This document shows positions 58,486-64,000 of a stretch of 64,000 bases of DNA, piece after piece. The position numbers and the translations under genes are program-made. Below the pieces are notes generated by a model. It was not told the origin of the DNA. It worked only from the letters and a program-made list of their open reading frames with translations, and ran no database searches. The DNA lies in NCBI GenBank assembly GCA_937873695.1, contig CALMYL010000021.1, forward strand, positions 142,423-206,422. Reading direction: 5' to 3'. Numbering within the stretch: the first letter of the stretch is position 1; each line of letters opens with the position of its first letter. The DNA is from an uncultured Ignavibacteria bacterium. Its GTDB lineage: Bacteria; Bacteroidota; Ignavibacteria; Tepidaquicellales; OLB5.

Positions 58486-61155
58486 ATGAAAAAGTTAATT
58501 TTATTATACTGTTCAGTAATTTTATTGGCAGTAAACGTTTATTCACAGTGGAATTATGGTTCGCCAATCTCTACATCTGCTCCTTCTCCATCATGGCATC
58601 AGGTTGCAAACCGTCCTCCGCTCAATGTTATGATGGATAGCATGTCAATTCCATATCCAACCAATGCATGGTTTAATAATTTCTTTTTAGGTCAGCAGCC
58701 ATACCCGCTTGCATTCGGAATAATGGGAGCAAACAAGGTTCATCCTTATCCATATCAACTTTCATTAGGAAGCGGTTATGGCGGTTATTCAAATTACAGG
58801 GCTTTATTGGCAATAAACTATAAACCATTTGCAGTTATTACTTTTGTTGATCCAAGTGGAATTCCTCTTGTTAACTGGAATTCGTCAAACTTTGCTTATA
58901 TGGGTACTACCGAACCGCAAAAAATAAAACCTTCTATACTGAACGATTATACTGAGCTTTCAGCCACTTTAAAATTTGTCGACTCGACTAATTCATCAAG
59001 ATTCTATTATTCGCCTATTGTCCGTGGAATGCCATACGTATCAATGATTTATAATAACACCAAACCTGGAGTATTTTTCCCATCTCCGGCAATTTTGAAA
59101 GTTAACGATACGAATGTTGTTCCCGGTATGAATTTTACCAACCGAATTTTTAAAATCGAAACAGGCGGCGTTAACAATACTGATAACCGTCCTCAGACGT
59201 GGATTTTATTCAGTTCAGTTCCCATAATGCTTCAATATTCAACCAGCCCATCAACACAGGGTTTGATAGGCTTATCGGATTTTACAGGCTGGTTAAGGCT
59301 GGCAAATCTTACATACCAGGGTGAAAATGTTACGCAACAGCAGATTACAGAAAAAATGAACCTTTTAACCACATATGCAAAATTCATTCCGGTAAAGGGT
59401 CAATTTGCAGCTTCCTATTCATCAGGCACATCGGCTAATATGCATTTTAATTTTACACGATATAATGAAGGTTCGTTTGGAGGAAGCGATTCTCTTCTTA
59501 TGATGGCTTTGCCTCATCATGTAGATATGATCTCTAATTCAACAACAGAAGTTTTAAAGTACGATGTTTTAAAAGGCAGAATGAAGGAAGTCAGGCAAAA
59601 AACATGGAATATGACAGAAAACGGAATGCCTGATTATACATATTATCCCAAAAATGCCCGGCTTCAAAATGTGCCATTGCAGTGGTGTGATACACTTCAA
59701 AGATATATTAATAATGATTTTAATAACTATTTCAAGAGAAACTGGCTGGATGCTGATATATACGGTATGGGGAAAAATATGCAAAGATTGGCAAGGGTAA
59801 TTGTAATTGCTGATGAATTATACGAAAGAGACACTGTTAGATATTCTTCAGTTTCAGGTCTCACCCAGCGTATGCGAGACACTCTGAAACTTTATCTCGG
59901 ACATTTTCTGGATGGTGGACATACCCTTAATCCTGCTCACGGTCCGGGTGCATGGGACTCTGTTTTTTATGATACAAAATATGGCGGTTTAATTTCATCC
60001 CTCGGCTGGGATAGTTTAAATATCGGATGCTGTTTTAGTTATGGTAGCGCACTTTATAACGATCATCACTTCCATTATGGATATCCAATTCACGCAGCTG
60101 CAATTATTGCAAAAAAAGATCCGGCATGGTTTACTGCTAACGGAAGCCATTATTTTAACAGGGTTAGCGATTTAATACGTGACATCTCGAACCCAAGCAG
60201 AACTGACGGTCATTTTGCTTTGATGAGGTACAAGGATTGGTACGAAGGACATTCTTGGGCTAACGGGCTTGTGCCGTTTGGCGATGGAAAGAATCAGGAG
60301 AGTTCCAGCGAATCTGTTAATGCATGGTATGGTATTTATCTGTTTGGTCATTCTATGAATAATAATAATATTAAAAATACCGGGGCACTTGGGCTTGCCC
60401 AGGAAATTAGAGCTGTAAAGAAATATTATCATATTACTTTACCTCAAACAAATCCGGTATATCCCTCAGTTTACACGAATAAGCTTCATATAGTTACAAA
60501 TATGTTTAATGCAGCAATTGACGGTAAGACATTTTTTGGGACAACCAGCTACACAGCTCATGGTATTCATATCATTCCTGTAATTCCCGCTACCGAATCG
60601 TTGTGGGATTATAATTACGCTAAAGATATATTTGACTATCCATCATATGGACTTAAATACTCGCCATCGTTTGATTCAAACAATACTAACCCGCTTGTTT
60701 GGCAATGGACAACTATCTGTATGGCAGCTCAGTCTATTGCATATCCGCAGGAGGCATGGAATTTTTTCCCGAAATACGGATACAATACAGTAAATTATGA
60801 TAACGGGACAACCCAATCGGCAGTTGTTTATTGGCTTTTGACACGTCTTCATGGTCCGCTGGGGATTTACCCGGTTGGTAATGAAGTACCGCTTAAATAT
60901 TCACTCGACCAGAACTATCCAAACCCATTTAATCCAGTAACAAATATTAAATTCAGTCTGCCGAAAAAATCATTAGTAAAGCTGACTGTTTATGATATTC
61001 TTGGAAAAGAAGCAGCTAGGCTTGTAAATAATGAACTGCCTGCCGGTTCATACAGGTTTGAATTTAAGGGAAGTCATTTATCCAGCGGGGTGTATTTCTA
61101 TGTAATAAGAGCAGATAATTATACTGATACAAAAAAAATGTTACTTCTTAAATAA
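58486..61155 (+). CDS. GH81 endo-beta-1,3-glucanase, T9SS-exported (copy 2)
   Basis: The protein of 889 residues begins at ATG 58486 with a clean signal peptide (MKKLILLYCSVILLAVNVYS, then QWNYGSP); an in-frame ATG at 58429 adds 19 residues and is unlikely. It matches the enzyme at 3086 along its length: PYPTNAWFNNFFLG, RGMPYVSMIYN, MALPHHVD, PLQWCDTLQRYI, YNDHHFHYGYPIHAAA near 523 and DWYEGHSWANGLV with GKNQESSSESVNAWYG near 600. The catalytic Asp and Glu are kept. The T9SS sorting domain is LDQNYPNPFNPVTNIKFSLP ... KKMLLLK. The two copies are clearly diverged, so they are older paralogues or separate acquisitions. A strong terminator follows. Confidence 0.93.
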   Translation: MKKLILLYCSVILLAVNVYSQWNYGSPISTSAPSPSWHQVANRPPLNVMMDSMSIPYPTNAWFNNFFLGQQPYPLAFGIMGANKVHPYPYQLSLGSGYGGYSNYRALLAINYKPFAVITFVDPSGIPLVNWNSSNFAYMGTTEPQKIKPSILNDYTELSATLKFVDSTNSSRFYYSPIVRGMPYVSMIYNNTKPGVFFPSPAILKVNDTNVVPGMNFTNRIFKIETGGVNNTDNRPQTWILFSSVPIMLQYSTSPSTQGLIGLSDFTGWLRLANLTYQGENVTQQQITEKMNLLTTYAKFIPVKGQFAASYSSGTSANMHFNFTRYNEGSFGGSDSLLMMALPHHVDMISNSTTEVLKYDVLKGRMKEVRQKTWNMTENGMPDYTYYPKNARLQNVPLQWCDTLQRYINNDFNNYFKRNWLDADIYGMGKNMQRLARVIVIADELYERDTVRYSSVSGLTQRMRDTLKLYLGHFLDGGHTLNPAHGPGAWDSVFYDTKYGGLISSLGWDSLNIGCCFSYGSALYNDHHFHYGYPIHAAAIIAKKDPAWFTANGSHYFNRVSDLIRDISNPSRTDGHFALMRYKDWYEGHSWANGLVPFGDGKNQESSSESVNAWYGIYLFGHSMNNNNIKNTGALGLAQEIRAVKKYYHITLPQTNPVYPSVYTNKLHIVTNMFNAAIDGKTFFGTTSYTAHGIHIIPVIPATESLWDYNYAKDIFDYPSYGLKYSPSFDSNNTNPLVWQWTTICMAAQSIAYPQEAWNFFPKYGYNTVNYDNGTTQSAVVYWLLTRLHGPLGIYPVGNEVPLKYSLDQNYPNPFNPVTNIKFSLPKKSLVKLTVYDILGKEAARLVNNELPAGSYRFEFKGSHLSSGVYFYVIRADNYTDTKKMLLLK

Positions 61156-61173
61156 GCATCTTGGGAAAGACCT

Positions 61174-61206
61174 AAAAGGACAGCTGAAATCAGCTGTCCT
61201 TTTTTA
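61174..61206 (+). terminator. Rho-independent terminator after the second GH81 gene
   Basis: AAAAGGACAGCTGA and TCAGCTGTCCTTTT form a 14-bp stem with a 2-nt loop (a 12-bp stem with a larger loop in practice), followed by a T run. Confidence 0.92.
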
Positions 61207-61440
61207 TAATAAATTAGGGCTTTCTATATTTTCCAATATCGGATTGCGTCATATATTTTTACTTTGTTTAAATAGTTTTTGTTAATCAGAGGGTATCAAG
61301 TAATCATTTTTCTTAATATCAAGAATTGATTGATAAAATTAATTATTTTAGGAAATTCTATATTTAAACCTTTATTATTGATTATTAAAAAGTTAATTTT
61401 AAATTGAAAAAATAACCCATTAATTGAATGATTTAATAAA

Positions 61441-61932
61441 ATGCAAATTAAAAGTAGATTATTATATTTGATAATTTTAATTTTCTTGTTCTCCTTTATG
61501 AGGTGTAATTTAGAACAAAGCTCCAAACAAAAGGAATTAGAATTAAAAGAAAAAGAGCTTGAATTAATAGAAAAAGAACTGAAAATAAAAGAAAGCAAAA
61601 GTCTTATAGATAGTCAATACATTGAAAATTCAGAGTTAAAAAATCGAAATAAGGAAAGAAAGCATAGTAAAGAACTAAGATTTTTATATGCTTCAAACGC
61701 AGGTATAGTCGGTTATTTTGACAATGGAACTGTAGTCGTTTGTCCAAAATGCGATTTTTGCAGATCAAATATTTTAACTATGTTTAATGAAAACCCGTCA
61801 GGCATCTATGAAATTAACAATGATGGAAGTTTGCAGGTTAATCATTCAGAAAGAGAATATCCAAATTACAATGAAGATAAAGGATGGGTCCTAATAAATT
61901 ACAAATGGAATGAAAAAGTACCTCAATTTTAA
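61441..61932 (+). CDS. Hypothetical coiled-coil protein with a Cys pair
   Basis: The 163-residue protein has a hydrophobic N-terminus (MQIKSRLLYLIILIFLFSFMRC), either a signal anchor or a lipoprotein signal with an atypical FMRC lipobox. A charged coiled coil covers about 27-60 (KELELKEKELELIEKELKIKES). The C-terminal half has GIVGYFDNGTVVVCPKCDFCRSNILTMF with a C-x2-C-x2-C pattern that could bind metal, then GIYEINNDGSLQVNHSEREYPNYNEDKGWVLINYKW. No family recognised. It lies in the A+T-rich right end and uses many AAA, AAT and TTA codons. The adjacent gene on the other strand is a response regulator. Confidence 0.65.
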   Translation: MQIKSRLLYLIILIFLFSFMRCNLEQSSKQKELELKEKELELIEKELKIKESKSLIDSQYIENSELKNRNKERKHSKELRFLYASNAGIVGYFDNGTVVVCPKCDFCRSNILTMFNENPSGIYEINNDGSLQVNHSEREYPNYNEDKGWVLINYKWNEKVPQF

Positions 61933-61959
61933 TGAACAAAGATTAACTCATATTTTTAG

Positions 61960-62355
61960 TTATTTATTGAGGTCTAGTGCAAGAACATTTTTGAAATTAA
62001 GTAATAACTCTTGTAATTTTTCTTCTTCTAAAGGTTTGTTAAGAATACCTACGGGGTCTTCTTTTAATATTTTCTCTAAAGTTTCATTATCATTATAAGC
62101 AGAAATGAAGAGCGAGCGAACATTAAATAGCTTTTTAATATCCTTGGCTGTTTCTATACCATTTTTTGAACCTTTGATGTTAATGTCCATAAGAGTTAAA
62201 TCGGGTATGTTTTTTTCGACTGCTTTTATAGCACCATGATAGTTATTAGCTACAGCTGTCACTTCAAAACCTAACTTCACTAGCCTTTTTTTCAAATATA
62301 ATACAAATATTGCCTCGTCATCAACAATTAGTATTTTTAATTTTGCACCAACCAT
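61960..62355 (-). CDS. Single-domain response regulator (CheY-like receiver)
   Basis: The 131-residue receiver domain has no output domain. It has ILIVDDEAIFVLYL (acidic pair at about 12-13), the phospho-acceptor Asp in LTLMDINIKGSKNGIETAKDI (about residue 57), the signalling Ser in LFISAYND (about 85) and the conserved Lys in ILNKPLEEEKL (about 107). The Asp and Lys are present, so it should be phosphorylatable. Insert-type sequence NIKGSKNGIETA is found in receivers linked to hybrid kinases of this group. Its cognate kinase is not in the window. A 12-bp inverted repeat lies 61 nt upstream. Function as a stand-alone phosphorelay intermediate is inferred. Confidence 0.88.
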   Translation of the reverse strand: MVGAKLKILIVDDEAIFVLYLKKRLVKLGFEVTAVANNYHGAIKAVEKNIPDLTLMDINIKGSKNGIETAKDIKKLFNVRSLFISAYNDNETLEKILKEDPVGILNKPLEEEKLQELLLNFKNVLALDLNK

Positions 62356-62415
62356 GATATTGATTAATTATCTAAAACTACTCTTTTCTCGTTTAAAAAA
62401 ATATAACGTATAGAG

Positions 62416-62458
62416 GTTATTTCTATAAAAGATGATCTAAAAAATCTATAGAAATAAC
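62416..62458. repeat. Perfect 12-bp inverted repeat upstream of the response regulator
   Basis: GTTATTTCTATA at 62416-62427 and TATAGAAATAAC at 62447-62458 are exact inverted copies 19 nt apart. It lies between the MFS gene and the receiver gene. No T run follows, so it is more likely an operator or an RNA hairpin than a terminator. The rest of 62356-62607 shows nothing. Confidence 0.5.
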
Positions 62459-62607
62459 AAATTGGAAAAAATCATTAAGATAATTTTTTTATGCGTATTT
62501 GTGCATATAAGAAAGTTCATTCCTTAATCTATAATTTTATGTTAAGATTTAAAACTTATCTTTCAAAACGCATGTCTGATTTTTTTAAATAGTTGATCAA
62601 GGGTTTT

Positions 62608-63783
62608 TTAAATAGATTTATTTTTCAGAATTTTAAATCCAAAGGTAAATAATAATAATGCGAATGTTGAATTTGCTATGAATATTCCATCTAATCCTAT
62701 TAACTTATAACTAAATCCAATGAAGAGAGGTGTAATTGCATAAGCTATATCCTTAATTGTTTCTATAATTCCAAAAAATTCTCCTCGATGCTCACTTTTG
62801 AATAAACGGACAACTAAAACGTTAATTGTTAGTTTTATGCCAAGTACCCCTATAGCAGCAAAAAAAATAAATATAATTTTAGCGACAATTGATGAGATTA
62901 AATAGAATAATAAAAATGAAATGATTACGCTGAATATTGAATATAAATAAAATATTTTACTTTCAACTTTATCTATCAAACATCCTAAAAATTTTGACAA
63001 TAATATAGTTGGAAGCGAAAACGCTGCTACAATTAGGGCAGAATTTAAAATTGAATCTTCATAAAATCCGATTAATGGTTGACTAAACCATACACTTTGC
63101 CAAAAAAATGCGGTAAAAAATCCACTAGTTAAAATGAATAAATTTAAATGAGTAGATTTTTTAATAAGTGATAAACAGCTTTTGAATGAAAAGTATTGGT
63201 AAATCTTTTTCACATAATATAACCGTTTTTTTACCGTTTCATTGATACGACTAAACATTAGAACTGAAACTAAAGCTAAGAGAGCTAATACAAGAAAGGG
63301 AAATCGCAGATTCGTGAAATATATAATTAACACCAATACCAATGGAGATATAGCTTCACCAAAAGATTCTAGTGAAAAATAGGTTCCAAATATTCGTCCA
63401 CGATTATATTCTTTAGTTTTATCTCCTACAAATGCTAACAAGGGGGACCAGTTTAATCCATATGCTATTCCAATCAAAATTGCTGATAATATATATGCAT
63501 AAATTGAGGAGAATTTATACAATATAATTAGAGCAATAGCTGATACTATCATTGAATATAATATTAATTTTTTTCGACCAATAATATCTGACAATTTGCC
63601 AATGGGGATATCTAAGATTATTGACAAAATTGATATAATCGCAAATAGAATTGATATAAAAGTCACACTCATCTCAGCTTGTGATAAATATATCGGAAGT
63701 AAAAACTCTATTGCTCCCCAAATCATACTAAAAAGCAATATTGGCAAAATGTAACTATTTAAATTTTTGCTGTTTTTGAACAT
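62608..63783 (-). CDS. MFS transporter
   Basis: The 391-residue protein has about 12 membrane helices. It begins MFKNSKNLNSYILPILLFSMIWGAIEFLLPIYL. The MFS motif A is visible as GKLSDIIGRKKLILY between helices 2 and 3 (about 62-76), repeated weakly in the second half as FLGCLIDKVESKIFYL. Helix 4 carries GIAYGLNWSPLLAFVGDKTKEYNRGRIFG, typical of drug or sugar exporters. The substrate cannot be deduced. The gene is A+T-rich and Ile/Leu/Phe-rich, like its neighbours at the right end. 63784-64000 shows no gene in this direction, only A+T-rich sequence. Confidence 0.88.
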   Translation of the reverse strand: MFKNSKNLNSYILPILLFSMIWGAIEFLLPIYLSQAEMSVTFISILFAIISILSIILDIPIGKLSDIIGRKKLILYSMIVSAIALIILYKFSSIYAYILSAILIGIAYGLNWSPLLAFVGDKTKEYNRGRIFGTYFSLESFGEAISPLVLVLIIYFTNLRFPFLVLALLALVSVLMFSRINETVKKRLYYVKKIYQYFSFKSCLSLIKKSTHLNLFILTSGFFTAFFWQSVWFSQPLIGFYEDSILNSALIVAAFSLPTILLSKFLGCLIDKVESKIFYLYSIFSVIISFLLFYLISSIVAKIIFIFFAAIGVLGIKLTINVLVVRLFKSEHRGEFFGIIETIKDIAYAITPLFIGFSYKLIGLDGIFIANSTFALLLFTFGFKILKNKSI

Positions 63784-64000
63784 AGATATTGATTAATCAG
63801 ATCTTGATTTTTCTAACATTATTTAAAAATGCCAGGAAATTGTATTAATAGTCAAAACTATTGATTAAGTATAACATCAATAACAGGTTTAGTATAATTT
63901 TAGAATTTTGATTTTTTAAGTGAAATTTCAACACAAATACACTTTTTTAAAAAATAATATTTAATTAAATTACCTGAATAACTGATAACTAAATATTATC
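63784..64000. other. A+T-rich gene-free end of the window
   Basis: No start codon with a useful frame was found on either strand. The stretch may hold the MFS promoter and the start of the next intergenic region. It is too short and too A+T-rich to say more. Confidence 0.3.

Overview
The window looks like a chromosomal segment of a low-GC, Gram-negative bacterium of the Bacteroidota/Chlorobi group, most likely an Ignavibacteria-type organism. Four things point there. Eight proteins end in a type IX secretion (T9SS) type A sorting domain with the signature YQNYPNPFNPxT and a C-terminal KKMVLIK-like end. Many lipoproteins carry a short signal and a Cys lipobox. Several start regions hold TAnnTTTG-like promoter boxes. 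Metabolic genes (VorB-type 2-oxoacid:ferredoxin oxidoreductase, ADP-forming acyl-CoA synthetase, BadF-type activase) suggest an anaerobic or facultative heterotroph. The lineage call is inference from these motifs; no rRNA is present.

Layout. 1-1250: start of a secreted protein (possibly a GH2 glycosidase), a DCC-family thiol protein and a GNAT acetyltransferase, all on the minus strand. 1345-7282: three T9SS-exported proteins (BNR-repeat protein, GH81 endo-beta-1,3-glucanase, beta-lactamase-fold serine hydrolase), separated by terminators. 7426-13849: a complete Yej/Opp-type peptide ABC importer (binding lipoprotein, two permeases, two ATPases). 13935-17722: minus-strand lipoprotein, methyltransferase and WG-repeat protein. 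17877-20051: gltX, followed directly by a REP-associated (Y1/RAYT) transposase unit with imperfect inverted terminal palindromes and a one-base frameshift. 20117-25982: lipoproteins, a diheme cytochrome c, a DUF4405-like membrane protein, a fatty acid desaturase and a cysteine-synthase-family enzyme. 26165-30568: a 1467-residue acyl-CoA dehydratase activase fusion. 30662-31198: a tRNA-Glu(CTC) gene followed by a 170-bp tandem array that appears to be built from decayed copies of that tRNA gene and its terminator.

31258-36914: a MalT-like STAND regulator with a SARP/BTAD output end, divergent from an orphan T9SS sorting-domain protein and an SBBP-repeat T9SS protein. 37058-44381 (minus): ADP-forming acyl-CoA synthetase; a three-gene metal-handling cassette (YtkA-like lipoprotein, outer-membrane protein, HMA protein) with FNR/HcpR-like palindromes upstream; and a four-gene 2-oxoacid:ferredoxin oxidoreductase operon. 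The oxidoreductase and the ADP-forming synthetase could together turn 2-oxoacids into acyl-CoA, organic acid and ATP. 44382-44884 is gene-free but has a strong minus-strand terminator. 44885-53796: two small membrane proteins and a 2662-residue modular T9SS protein with an A-B-C module super-repeat.

53860-53903 is the 3' part of a tRNA-Gln(CTG) gene, broken in the anticodon stem, which is the typical scar of a tRNA-targeting integrase. To its right lies a candidate island: a Bacteroidota-type helical-repeat protein, a sortilin/BNR-like T9SS protein with a structured leader, a second GH81 glucanase, and a visibly more A+T-rich tail (61.2-64 kb) with a coiled-coil protein, a lone response-regulator receiver and an MFS transporter.

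The strongest candidates for something undescribed are the tRNA-Glu-derived 170-bp array, the RAYT unit with covarying terminal hairpins, and the tRNA-Gln scar. Secondary candidates are the orphan sorting-domain protein beside the STAND regulator and the variable inserts of the giant modular protein.
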